DNA from: an uncultured Lachnospiraceae bacterium
GTDB lineage: Bacteria; Bacillota; Clostridia; Lachnospirales; Lachnospiraceae
Assembly: GCA_947165025.1 (NCBI GenBank)
Contig: CAMUYQ010000011.1
Coordinates: forward strand, 1 to 64,000
Direction of reading: 5' to 3'
DNA: 64,000 nucleotides
Shown here one piece after another: positions 1 through 6,795 of the stretch; position 1 is the first letter of the stretch; every line of letters begins with the position of its first letter. The notes under the pieces are model-generated. The model worked only from the letters and a program-made list of their open reading frames with translations. It did no database searches and had not been told where the DNA came from. Made by a program: the position numbers and the translations under genes.

Positions 1-49
1 CATACCCGATACCTATAGAGAAGGTAAAGAATGGGTATGACTATATAAT
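1..49 (+). promoter_or_regulatory. Nested dyad and -10 box upstream of the flavodoxin gene
   Basis: A nested inverted repeat begins at the window edge. CATACCC (1-7) pairs with GGGTATG (32-38) and TACCT (10-14) pairs with AGGTA (22-26). A TATAAT box follows at 44-49 and a GAGGA ribosome site lies eight bases before the ATG at 65. No good -35 is visible at the expected distance, so the dyad may be an activator or repressor site or a leader hairpin. The upstream side is cut off by the window. Confidence 0.3.
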
Positions 50-64
50 ACGAGGAACAGTATT

Positions 65-517
65 ATGAAATCAGTGATCATATATGCATCAACGCATCAT
101 GGCAATACGAAGAAACTTGTTGATGCCATAGCAAGTGAATGTGAGATCGAAGTTGTCGACGCTACCAAGGTCAAGGAGAAGGATCTGAAGGAATATGACC
201 TGATTGGGTTTGCTTCCGGAATATTCTATACGAAGTTTGCGGCGCCTGTGCTGGGCTTCGCAGGTGTTAATTTACCGGTGGACAAGGATGTATTCTTTAT
301 CGCCACTGCCGGCAATACGAATAAGGGTAACTTCAAATCGATCGAGGCAATAACGAACGAGAAGAAGTGCAAGGTTGTCGGACGATTCCAGTGCAAGGGA
401 TTTGATACGTATGGACCGATGAAACTGATCGGTGGAATCAATAAAAACAGACCTAATGAGGAAGATATAAAGGCGGCGGTTGATTTTTACAAGGGTATTA
501 TTGATGGGTCTGTTTAA
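65..517 (+). CDS. Flavodoxin family protein
   Basis: This 150-residue protein has the size and start of a short-chain flavodoxin, an FMN-carrying electron shuttle in the cytoplasm. The phosphate-binding loop is at residues 7-20 (YASTHHGNTKKLVD), a variant of the (S/T)xTGxT loop in which His replaces one residue. An aromatic-rich stretch near residues 50-60 (SGIFYTKF) and the glycine-rich 70s to 80s fit the flavin-contacting loops. The ATG has a GAGGA site eight bases upstream. It overlaps the next small gene by 14 bases, and an Isf-like flavoprotein follows, so the three probably form a redox operon. The electron partner cannot be told from sequence. Confidence 0.88.
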   Translation: MKSVIIYASTHHGNTKKLVDAIASECEIEVVDATKVKEKDLKEYDLIGFASGIFYTKFAAPVLGFAGVNLPVDKDVFFIATAGNTNKGNFKSIEAITNEKKCKVVGRFQCKGFDTYGPMKLIGGINKNRPNEEDIKAAVDFYKGIIDGSV

Positions 518-677
518 GAGTAAAGCTGAGAAGGAGCTTGAGGCAACACTTGGTTCGCTGAAGGAGTCGGGTGGAATTAAGCCGGGCTCTGTTGTAAAAT
601 ATGAGAAGATTCTTACAAGCTACAAAGAAAAGATGGTAGGATACAGTCATAAGGATCAGAAGCCATACTGGCATTGA
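504..677 (+). CDS. Small basic hypothetical protein, 57 aa
   Basis: This short gene overlaps the end of the flavodoxin gene by 14 bases and has an AAGGG site eight bases before its ATG, which argues for coupled translation. The product is hydrophilic and Lys/Glu-rich at the N-terminus (MGLFKSKAEKELEATLG) and ends in aromatic and His residues (KPYWH). It has no signal peptide, membrane segment or Cys. I do not recognise a family. Its position between two flavoprotein genes suggests a small accessory protein, but that is only context. Confidence 0.6.
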   Translation: MGLFKSKAEKELEATLGSLKESGGIKPGSVVKYEKILTSYKEKMVGYSHKDQKPYWH

Positions 678-699
678 TATATACGATGGAGGTTTGGGT

Positions 700-1320
700 A
701 TGAAGGTATTGATCATTAACGGAAGTCCACGCGTGGGAGGAAACACTTCCACTGCTCTTAATGAGATGGTAAAGGTGTTTGATGCTGAAGGAATAGATTC
801 GGAGACTGTGCAGATCGGGAACAAGGATATCAGAGGTTGTATAGCCTGTGGCTCCTGCTCCAAGAATGGGAAATGTGTTTTTGATGATGCGGTAAATGAG
901 CTTGCGCCAAAGTTTGAGGAAGCCGACGGACTTGTTATTGCGTCTCCTGTTTATTATGCATCAGCCAATGCCACACTTATAGCCTGCCTTGACAGACTGT
1001 TTTACAGCACTCATTTTGATAAGACAATGAAGGTCGGAGCGAGTGTGGTCGTTGCAAGACGTGGGGGATGTTCTGCAACATATGATGAACTGAATAAGTA
1101 CTTTACGATATGCGGTATGCCTGTCGCATCCAGCCAGTACTGGAACAGTGTACACGGAAGAGAACCGGGACAGGCAGAAAAGGATCTTGAGGGATTGCAG
1201 ACCATGAGAGTGCTTGCAAGGAATATGACATTCCTTATGAAGAGTATTGCTCTTGGTAAGGAGAAATACGGGCTTCCTGAGAAGGAAGAGCATGCCTGGA
1301 CACATTTTATACGGGAATGA
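700..1320 (+). CDS. NADPH-dependent FMN reductase / iron-sulfur flavoprotein-like
   Basis: This 206-residue flavodoxin-fold oxidoreductase opens with the FMN phosphate loop GSPRVGGNTSTAL (about residues 8-20). A Cys cluster near residues 48-60 (GCIACGSCSKNGKC) has the spacing CX2CX2CX5C, as in archaeal-type iron-sulfur flavoprotein (Isf), where it holds a 4Fe-4S cluster. SPVYYASANATL near 88-100 is the typical second flavin loop. The GGAGG site at 688-692 selects the ATG at 700 rather than a TTG six bases upstream. Known relatives reduce quinones, nitro compounds or oxygen species using electrons from ferredoxin or NAD(P)H; the substrate here is unknown. Confidence 0.85.
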   Translation: MKVLIINGSPRVGGNTSTALNEMVKVFDAEGIDSETVQIGNKDIRGCIACGSCSKNGKCVFDDAVNELAPKFEEADGLVIASPVYYASANATLIACLDRLFYSTHFDKTMKVGASVVVARRGGCSATYDELNKYFTICGMPVASSQYWNSVHGREPGQAEKDLEGLQTMRVLARNMTFLMKSIALGKEKYGLPEKEEHAWTHFIRE

Positions 1321-1365
1321 TTTGAAGGATATGATAAAATGAAAGGGTTACTGGCATAAGAAAGG

Positions 1366-1438
1366 GGGCCATTGGCGCAGCTGGGAGCGCGCTTCGTTCG
1401 CAACGAAGAGGTCGTCGGTTCGAATCCGATATGGTCCA
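1366..1438 (+). tRNA. tRNA-Ala (anticodon CGC)
   Basis: A full cloverleaf can be folded by hand in 73 bases. The acceptor stem is 1366-1372 with 1431-1437 (one G-U pair), the D stem GCGC/GCGC is 1375-1378 with 1387-1390, the anticodon stem CTTCG/CGAAG is 1392-1396 with 1404-1408, the variable loop is five bases, and the T arm is GTCGG TTCGAAT CCGAT. The loop TTCGCAA places CGC at 1399-1401, which reads the alanine codon GCG. The discriminator is A1438. CCA is not encoded and must be added by tRNA nucleotidyltransferase. Confidence 0.96.
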
Positions 1439-1491
1439 TTTTTGAAAAACACTTTTTAGAGAACCGGCAGTTTTAAGGTTTAGGAGACAAA

Positions 1492-2016
1492 ATGGAGTTA
1501 TCGATTTTATACGCTATTTTAAGGACGCCTGTTCTTGATGATTTTTTCCTGATCGTAACGAAGATTGCCGGATCCTATGGCCAGCTTTGGATCATTGTAG
1601 GAGCTGTTCTTTTGATATTTAAGAAAACGAGAAAGACAGGGGTGGCAGTTCTTATATCATATGTGTTGGTGTTCCTTTTTGGACAGATGATCTTAAAGAA
1701 CCTGTTTGACAGGCCCCGCCCCTGCCATATTGATCAGGCATTTAAGCTTCTTGTGGAGAGACCGACAAGCTCATCATTTCCGTCCACTCACTCGGCATGG
1801 GCCTTTGCTGCAGCGACAGCAATCTTCATGAAGTTTAGGAAGGCGGGGATAGCGGCATTTGTTGCAGCGGCAGTTATCGCATTTAGCAGGTTGTACATGT
1901 TCCTGCATTTTCCGACTGATGTTCTTACCGGGATCCTTTTTGGGATAGCGATTGGAATTGCTTCGGTCAAATTGTTGGATTTTGTTGAAAAGAAGAGGAT
2001 GGGGGTCCGGGAATAA
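1492..2016 (+). CDS. PAP2-family membrane phosphatase (undecaprenyl-diphosphatase-like)
   Basis: This is a 174-residue polytopic membrane protein with the three PAP2/acid phosphatase motifs in order. The first is KNLFDRPRP (KX6RP type, about 70-78), the second is PSTHS (about 97-101, in place of PSGH), and the third is SRLYMFLHFPTDVLTG (about 130-146, SRX5HX3D type). The catalytic His and Asp are present. Family members remove phosphate from undecaprenyl diphosphate or other lipid phosphates at the membrane surface, and recycling of the cell-wall carrier is the likely role. The start has an AGGAG site. The gene stands alone after the tRNA. Confidence 0.9.
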   Translation: MELSILYAILRTPVLDDFFLIVTKIAGSYGQLWIIVGAVLLIFKKTRKTGVAVLISYVLVFLFGQMILKNLFDRPRPCHIDQAFKLLVERPTSSSFPSTHSAWAFAAATAIFMKFRKAGIAAFVAAAVIAFSRLYMFLHFPTDVLTGILFGIAIGIASVKLLDFVEKKRMGVRE

Positions 2017-2052
2017 CTAATGGATGAGTAAAATACTGAATTGGATAAGGCT

Positions 2053-2283
2053 ATGGGGTATCTGATTAGAGAGACTACAAAAGAAGAACGTGAGCGTATA
2101 GTGGCTGAATCCATAGGTAATGTGGATGGAGCCTGTGACGGATGTGCGGCGGGTATGATAGATATGTACCAGCCGTATATTGATGGTATAAAGGAACTCA
2201 GGGACATTAATATGGAGTTTCGGGCTTCGTATGTGTCCGGAGAGATCGATAAGGAAGACAGGACCGGCTGCGGTTATCAGTGA
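2053..2283 (+). CDS. Small conserved-type protein with CxxC, 76 aa
   Basis: The product MGYLIRETTKEERERIV... is acidic and Cys-containing, with DGACDGCAAG near residues 32-40 and GCGYQ at the end. As I recall, short proteins of this type occur in Lachnospiraceae and are sometimes labelled PurH-related without evidence. The CxxC and terminal Cys could bind a metal or redox partner. The ATG has a weak GGATAAGG site, and an in-frame TTG four codons upstream is less likely. It lies directly before a broken oxidoreductase gene. No enzymatic function can be assigned. Confidence 0.65.
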   Translation: MGYLIRETTKEERERIVAESIGNVDGACDGCAAGMIDMYQPYIDGIKELRDINMEFRASYVSGEIDKEDRTGCGYQ

Positions 2284-2348
2284 CGGAAACTGCATAACGG
2301 AAGGCCGGAGAATTTGTAAGATCAACTGGCTGAAGCAGGAGGTGTTTT

Positions 2349-2489
2349 ATGGTAAGATGGGGCGTTTTGGGAACTGCAAATATAGCAAAGGGATGTACGA
2401 TCCCGGGAATGAAGGCGGCAAAGAACTGCGAGCTTTATGCCATTGCGGGAAGAAAATCGAGGTCAGTAAATGAACATCGAACTATATAA
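2349..2489 (+). pseudogene. Truncated Gfo/Idh/MocA-family oxidoreductase (N-terminal fragment)
   Basis: Reading from the ATG at 2349, just after an excellent AGGAGGTG ribosome site, gives MVRWGVLGTANIAKGCTIPG, then about 20 more residues ending AIAGRKSRS, and a stop at 2487-2489. WGVLGTANIA is the NAD(P)-binding start of Gfo/Idh/MocA sugar dehydrogenases (normally about 330 residues). Only the first beta-alpha-beta unit remains. The reading frame runs 20 bases into the following ProX-like gene, so a deletion probably joined the two. The intact start signal means a 46-residue peptide may still be made. Confidence 0.72.
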
Positions 2490-3021
2490 CGGAAGACCGG
2501 AGAATACGGAAGGCAGGCTGCCAAGAGAAGTGCGGACATATGATTTTCTCGATGGTCTGGGAATTGAATATCAGAGAACGGATCACGAGCGGGCCGACAA
2601 TATGGAAGCGTGCAATGAGATAGATGCGGTGCTCGGAGTGATCATATGCAAAAATCTGTTCCTGTGCAACAGGCAGAAGACGGACTTTTATCTGCTGATG
2701 ATGCCGGGAGACAAGAAGTTTAAGACAAAGGAACTGTCGGCGCAGATCAATTCGTCGAGGCTGTCGTTCGCGGATCCCGAGGATATGCTCAAATACCTTG
2801 ATATAGAGCCGGGAGCGGTCAGCATCATGGGACTGATGAATGATAAGGATCATTACGTGAAGCTGCTCATTGATGAGGATGTGCTTAAGGATGGGTATCT
2901 TGGCTGTCATCCGTGCGTATGCACATCAAGTCTGAAAATGAAGACACAGGATGTGATCGAAAAGTTCCTGCCGGCGACAGGACATACATATCAGACGGTA
3001 CATTTGGTGGGAGAGGACTAA
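2470..3021 (+). CDS. Prolyl-tRNA editing protein, ProX/YbaK-domain (ProXp-ala/PrdX-like)
   Basis: This 183-residue cytoplasmic protein matches the trans-editing family that hydrolyses Ala-tRNA(Pro) made by mistake by prolyl-tRNA synthetase. Recognisable parts are the N-terminal YDFLDGLGIEYQRTDHE, the central ICKNLFLCNRQKTDFYLLMM (K is the family's catalytic-site lysine) and the C-terminal LGCHPCVCTSSLKM with the substrate-pocket GXXXP-like loop. It starts with ATG behind a GAGG site and overlaps the end of the broken oxidoreductase fragment. Length is normal for the stand-alone family. Confidence 0.87.
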   Translation: MNIELYNGRPENTEGRLPREVRTYDFLDGLGIEYQRTDHERADNMEACNEIDAVLGVIICKNLFLCNRQKTDFYLLMMPGDKKFKTKELSAQINSSRLSFADPEDMLKYLDIEPGAVSIMGLMNDKDHYVKLLIDEDVLKDGYLGCHPCVCTSSLKMKTQDVIEKFLPATGHTYQTVHLVGED

Positions 3022-3029
3022 TCTCAGGA

Positions 3030-4367
3030 TCAGTCCTTATATATCAGTTCAAAGGCGTAGCCCTCGAAGTTTACGGCAACGGTTATCGTATTCGGGTCGT
3101 TGTCTGTATCGTAAAGTGTTGTGGCTTTTCCGTTCTTATCAAGATAAGTTATTGCAAATGTCCTGCCAGCTTTTCTGAATTCTGCCGGGATCACCAGAGT
3201 GAATGATCCTTTCTTCAAGGTGTTGTCCGGTGATTTGCCGTTCGTTATGGCGTTGAATGTAAACGCGCTCTTATATCCTGCGGGAAGTGAAGCCGCAAAG
3301 GCAGCCTTGGCCGCAAGTCCCTGCTCCTGTTTTGCAAAGAACGTTCCGTAAGGGAAACCTGTGATCTTCAGGATGGCGATCGCATCCTTGTTGACTACGG
3401 CAGGCTTTTCGCTTTCCGACTCGTCGTCGCTATCGCTGCCGGCATCACTTTTGGCAACAGGGCCTTTTATAACAACATCTGTTGCTGCATCTTGACCGCC
3501 TGCAACCGTAGCGATAAATTTGCTACCTCCTCTACCTCCGATACCGCCGCCCGCAGGTTTGGTAACTGTGAGAGGGGGATCTATAGTAAGTCTGTGATTT
3601 GAATTAACCGCCGGGCTTACTGAGGATTTTGCGCTAACGACAGTATTGCTTCCGCTAATGGTCATGTCACCATTCTCCGTCGCTATTCCACACCAATTTC
3701 CCTGAGCGGTTACTTTTCCCCCACTTATTGATAGTATATTGTCCGCCAATATACCGTTTTTCTCAGCGCTTGTTGCATTTACAACGGTGTTGTTGCCGCT
3801 GATAGTCACATCTTTAAACGCTGATAATATCCCGCCCTCTGTCCCTGTGGCGGTTATTTTTCCCCCGCTGATATTTATATCATCATGCGCTTGTATACCA
3901 TATCCGTTATCGCCGGTTGCATTTATGACAGTATTTTTGCCACTGATCGTAATAGTATATGCCGATATTCCAAAATCTTCGTGTGCAGTTATGGTTCCAC
4001 CGCTTATAATCAGATTATTAACAGCAATTCCACCACTATTTATAGTGCCGCTGTTGACCGTTAGATTTCCGGAACTATTGTATTGTGTTATAGAGTATGT
4101 AGTTGTCAGTGTCTTTCCCGGATCACCGGTTATTGTCAATGTGCAGTTATCGTTAATATCTATAGAGTGAACTGTTACAGAACTGTTTATGTGCAGATTT
4201 GTGTTACCGGTAATAGTTACCCCTTCACCTGCCGCAAACTGGCTTGAGCTAATGTTTCCCGAATAGTCATTTGCCCAAACCTGAACAGGCCTTGCAAGGC
4301 TGAATGCACTTCCTGCAAGAATGGCAAAAAAAGCAATTATGAACAGTCTGTATGAAGCCTTTCCCAT
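3030..4367 (-). CDS. Exported beta-helix repeat protein with a C-terminal all-beta domain
   Basis: The 445-residue product has a signal peptide (about 1-33, LFIIAFFAILAGSAFSLA then VWA). Residues about 40-270 form many short repeats of the kind LTISGGKITA, VTISGNNTVVNA and INISGG, typical of right-handed beta-helix or carbohydrate-binding surface proteins. A glycine-rich linker and a Ser/Asp/Glu-rich segment (about 310-325) follow, then a compact C-terminal domain of about 110 residues (KITGFPYGTFFAKQ ... VNFEGYAFELIYKD). No LPxTG or lipobox is seen. It has an AGAGGA site and its own promoter at 4427-4455. The role at the cell surface is unknown. Confidence 0.75.
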   Translation of the reverse strand: MGKASYRLFIIAFFAILAGSAFSLARPVQVWANDYSGNISSSQFAAGEGVTITGNTNLHINSSVTVHSIDINDNCTLTITGDPGKTLTTTYSITQYNSSGNLTVNSGTINSGGIAVNNLIISGGTITAHEDFGISAYTITISGKNTVINATGDNGYGIQAHDDINISGGKITATGTEGGILSAFKDVTISGNNTVVNATSAEKNGILADNILSISGGKVTAQGNWCGIATENGDMTISGSNTVVSAKSSVSPAVNSNHRLTIDPPLTVTKPAGGGIGGRGGSKFIATVAGGQDAATDVVIKGPVAKSDAGSDSDDESESEKPAVVNKDAIAILKITGFPYGTFFAKQEQGLAAKAAFAASLPAGYKSAFTFNAITNGKSPDNTLKKGSFTLVIPAEFRKAGRTFAITYLDKNGKATTLYDTDNDPNTITVAVNFEGYAFELIYKD

Positions 4368-4426
4368 GATTTTTCCTCTGTATTATCTGTGAAATGAGAC
4401 CGGACATTATGCGCCCGTTGATTGAT

Positions 4427-4455
4427 AATATAATAAAATCCCATCTTTGTGTCAA
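4427..4455 (-). promoter_or_regulatory. Sigma-70-type promoter for the beta-helix protein gene
   Basis: On the minus strand TTGACA (4455-4450) is followed after 17 bases by TATATT (4432-4427), close to consensus. It drives the gene starting at 4367. A TATAAT at 4473-4478 on the plus strand could serve the divergent lipoprotein gene, but no matching -35 is evident there. Confidence 0.7.
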
Positions 4456-4522
4456 TGAAAGACGATTGCTGTTATAATCTATTACGGAAGCATAGTCAGG
4501 ATCTTGGAAAGAAGTGTTAAGA

Positions 4523-5041
4523 ATGAAGCATGTTACGATTATTACAATTGCAATGGCTGCCCTGGTGATCGCAGGGTGCGGGGCAGTGACATCGCCTGCC
4601 GGATCCGGCGACGCCCCGGTGACAGCTGCGCCTTCGGAGGGTGGAACTGTGGATCATTATGATGAGATGGAGCCTGTGGGCTATGTTTTTGTGCGCGTGG
4701 GAGATGAGATCTTTTCCGTGGATATGGAAAGCAACTCGTCTGCAAAAGCGTTTGAAGATAAGATCAGCGCTGAGCCTTTGAAGATAGCGATGCATGATTA
4801 CGGCAATTTCGAAAAGGTAGGGGATCTTCCGTGGGAGCTTGAGACAAACGATGAAGAGATAACGACAAAGCCCGGAGATGTGATTTTATATGAGGGTAAC
4901 AAGATCACGGTATATTACGGCGAGAACACGTGGAAGTTTACGAAGCTCGGACATCTGAGCGCCACTCCGGAAGAGATCACGGCAGTCTTCGGCGGGAAGG
5001 ATGATATAACGGCGGAGTTTGCCATGGATTGGACGGAATAA
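4523..5041 (+). CDS. Lipoprotein with cyclophilin-like domain
   Basis: The ATG at 4523 follows a GGAAAGAAG site, and the first 21 residues form a lipoprotein signal ending in the lipobox IAGC. After an acidic linker, residues about 50-172 match the small cyclophilin-like fold found in secreted and cytosolic bacterial proteins (landmarks IAMHDYGNFEKVGDLPWEL, TKPGDVILYEGNKITVYYG and FTKLGHL). Such domains are often linked to peptide or small-ligand binding, and prolyl isomerase activity is unproven. The stop codon touches the ATG of the rhomboid gene, so the two are co-translated and may work together at the membrane. Confidence 0.8.
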   Translation: MKHVTIITIAMAALVIAGCGAVTSPAGSGDAPVTAAPSEGGTVDHYDEMEPVGYVFVRVGDEIFSVDMESNSSAKAFEDKISAEPLKIAMHDYGNFEKVGDLPWELETNDEEITTKPGDVILYEGNKITVYYGENTWKFTKLGHLSATPEEITAVFGGKDDITAEFAMDWTE

Positions 5042-5623
5042 ATGAAGAAACTGAAGAACATAAAGATCACATTTAATGCGCCGGTTGTGCTGGGGATCGT
5101 AGCGGTCAGCCTGGTAGCAACGATTTCGAACCATGTAAGCGGCGGAGGGATAGGAAGGCTGCTGTTTTCCACCTACCGGTCATCACTGATCTCGCCGATG
5201 ACGTGGATCAGGGCATTTACGCACATATTCGGTCACGCTGACTGGGCGCATTTTGTAGGGAATATGAGTTATCTGCTCCTGCTCGGTCCTATGCTTGAGG
5301 AAAAGTACGGCTCCTCAACGCTTGCGGGTGTGACTGCGGTCACGGCATTTGCAACGAGTCTTGTAAATTTCGTGCTGTTCCCGAATGTAGCGCTGTGCGG
5401 GGCGAGCGGTGTTGTATTTGCGTTCATCCTGCTGTCGTCATTTACAAGCTTCAGGCAGGGCGAAGTTCCACTGACATTTATTCTTGTTGCGGTGTTCTTC
5501 ATAGGGCAGCAGTTACTTGAGGGTATTTTTGCCCGGGACAACATATCAAATATCGCGCACATCGTGGGCGGTATCATAGGAGGGTTCCTGGGATATCAGT
5601 TTAATGTGAAGACGCAGAAGTGA
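5042..5623 (+). CDS. Rhomboid-family intramembrane serine protease
   Basis: This 193-residue protein has six predicted membrane segments and the rhomboid signatures. These are a loop with FGHADWAHFVGNM (HxxxN type, about 63-75), the catalytic Ser in GASGVV (about 120-125) and the catalytic His in NISNIAHIVGG (about 164-174). Rhomboids cut membrane proteins within or beside their transmembrane helix. Its ATG directly follows the stop of the cyclophilin-like lipoprotein, and a strong terminator closes the pair. The substrate is not known. Confidence 0.9.
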   Translation: MKKLKNIKITFNAPVVLGIVAVSLVATISNHVSGGGIGRLLFSTYRSSLISPMTWIRAFTHIFGHADWAHFVGNMSYLLLLGPMLEEKYGSSTLAGVTAVTAFATSLVNFVLFPNVALCGASGVVFAFILLSSFTSFRQGEVPLTFILVAVFFIGQQLLEGIFARDNISNIAHIVGGIIGGFLGYQFNVKTQK

Positions 5624-5642
5624 TCATGGACTGAACAAAATT

Positions 5643-5677
5643 AAGAAGTCATCGCAGTTTGTTTGCGATGACTTCTT
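5643..5677 (+). terminator. Terminator-like hairpin after the rhomboid gene
   Basis: A perfect 14-bp stem (5643-5656 with 5664-5677) with a seven-base loop follows the rhomboid stop by about 20 bases. The following bases are only moderately T-rich, but the A-rich left arm would also give a U-tract for transcripts from the other strand. Confidence 0.75.
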
Positions 5678-5695
5678 GTTTGGGAGGTTTACAAA

Positions 5696-5782
5696 ATGAA
5701 AAAGAGTTTTGGGTTATTAACTTTTCTTATCTTCAATATATATATCGACACATTCTCATATTACTTAACCCCAATTATGTGA
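5696..5782 (+). CDS. Possible 28-aa hydrophobic peptide
   Basis: A GGGAGG site lies about eight bases before an ATG that opens a 28-codon frame (MKKSFGLLTFLIFNIYIDTF...). The peptide has a Lys-rich start and a single hydrophobic helix, like small membrane peptides. It sits between a terminator and the next promoter region. Expression is unproven, and the AT-rich context could produce this by chance. Confidence 0.25.
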   Translation: MKKSFGLLTFLIFNIYIDTFSYYLTPIM

Positions 5783-5824
5783 TATAATTCATTTTGCATT
5801 AATTTTTTTGAAAAGGACAGTTTT

Positions 5825-6040
5825 ATGGACGCAAACGGTTTGAATCCGGAACAGCAGGCACTGCTTGCGAGCATAATGGGAAAATCACCTCAGGCAGGTG
5901 GCGGCGGAGCATTCACTGCCGCTCAGGTAACTCCTGCGCCTGCGGCAGCGGCAGCCCCGGCTCCTGCAGCAGTTCCCGCCGATCCGGGAAGGATGCTCTC
6001 ACAGGAGGAGATTGATGCACTCATCGCATCAATGACGTGA
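5825..6040 (+). CDS. 71-aa Ala/Pro-rich protein with FliM/FliN-like EIDALI motif
   Basis: An AAAGGA site precedes the ATG. The protein has three parts: a short N-terminal helix (LNPEQQALLASIMGK), a Gly/Ala/Pro-rich linker (residues about 24-55), and a C-terminal helix MLSQEEIDALIASM. The last matches the LSQ(D/E)EIDALL motif that opens the flagellar switch proteins FliM and FliN/FliY, which in FliM binds phosphorylated CheY. The N-terminal helix looks like a weaker copy of the same pattern. The gene overlaps the following nuclease gene by four bases. Whether it contacts chemotaxis proteins is open. Confidence 0.65.
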   Translation: MDANGLNPEQQALLASIMGKSPQAGGGGAFTAAQVTPAPAAAAAPAPAAVPADPGRMLSQEEIDALIASMT

Positions 6041-6786
6041 TACGGCAGAACATGACCGGACATAATATAAAACCTAAGATCCCGATAGCGATAGTTCTTG
6101 CATTTGTTCTTGGCGCTGCAGCCATAGCATGCCGCCCGGCAGTGCAGGTGGAGGCTGAGCATACACAGGGCTCGGCAAGTATCGTCGTATCCGCTCCGGA
6201 AAGTATTCCCGATTATTCGGGCTCGGACTGTATCGAGCTTAATGGCAATAAACCATGCTTTAACGAGTGGGATCTTGAGAACATATACGGGGAGCATTAC
6301 AGCGATCTTGACAGCCTTGGACGCTGCGGAACGGCGTACGCACGACTTGACAGATCGATGATGCCGACCGGGAAACGTGAAGATATCGGCTATATCAAGC
6401 CGTCAGGCTGGAGGCAGAAGAAATATGAGGGATTGGTTGACGCCGATCCCCCGTTTTTGTATAACAGGTCGCACCTGATCGCACGCGCGCTTGCGGGCGA
6501 AGAGGCCAACGAAAAGAACCTGATCACCGGCACGAGATATATGAACGCAACGACGATGCTCCCCTGGGAGGAGATGGTCATGCGCTATATCGAGGATACG
6601 AACAACCATGTGCTGTACCGTGTAACGCCGCTTTTCAGGGGCGATGAGCTTCTCTCGCGCGGCGTGGAGATGGAGGCTTATTCGGTGGAAGATCATGGAA
6701 GGCTCTGCTATCATGTCTTTGTATATAACATCCAGCCCGGCATCGAGCTTGATTATGCGACCGGCAGAAACCGGCTGAAGGAATAA
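6037..6786 (+). CDS. Exported DNA/RNA non-specific endonuclease (EndA/NucA-like)
   Basis: The 249-residue product has a hydrophobic N-terminal segment (about 14-32) that exports or anchors it. The catalytic region shows NRSHLIARALAGEE, a variant of the DRGHLI active-site motif with the general-base His, followed by NLITGTRYMN with the Mg-binding Asn. These are features of the beta-beta-alpha-metal nucleases used in DNA uptake or nutrient scavenging. The GTG at 6037 overlaps the upstream stop as GTGA; an ATG at 6052 is an alternative. Co-transcription with the EIDALI-motif protein is clear, but no functional link is known. Confidence 0.85.
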   Translation: MIRQNMTGHNIKPKIPIAIVLAFVLGAAAIACRPAVQVEAEHTQGSASIVVSAPESIPDYSGSDCIELNGNKPCFNEWDLENIYGEHYSDLDSLGRCGTAYARLDRSMMPTGKREDIGYIKPSGWRQKKYEGLVDADPPFLYNRSHLIARALAGEEANEKNLITGTRYMNATTMLPWEEMVMRYIEDTNNHVLYRVTPLFRGDELLSRGVEMEAYSVEDHGRLCYHVFVYNIQPGIELDYATGRNRLKE

Positions 6787-6795
6787 ACAGATCGT

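Noticed and set aside
2231..2473. 80-codon Cys-containing frame between the CxxC protein and the ProX-like gene
   Set aside because: It overlaps the better supported oxidoreductase remnant in another frame and has no ribosome site.
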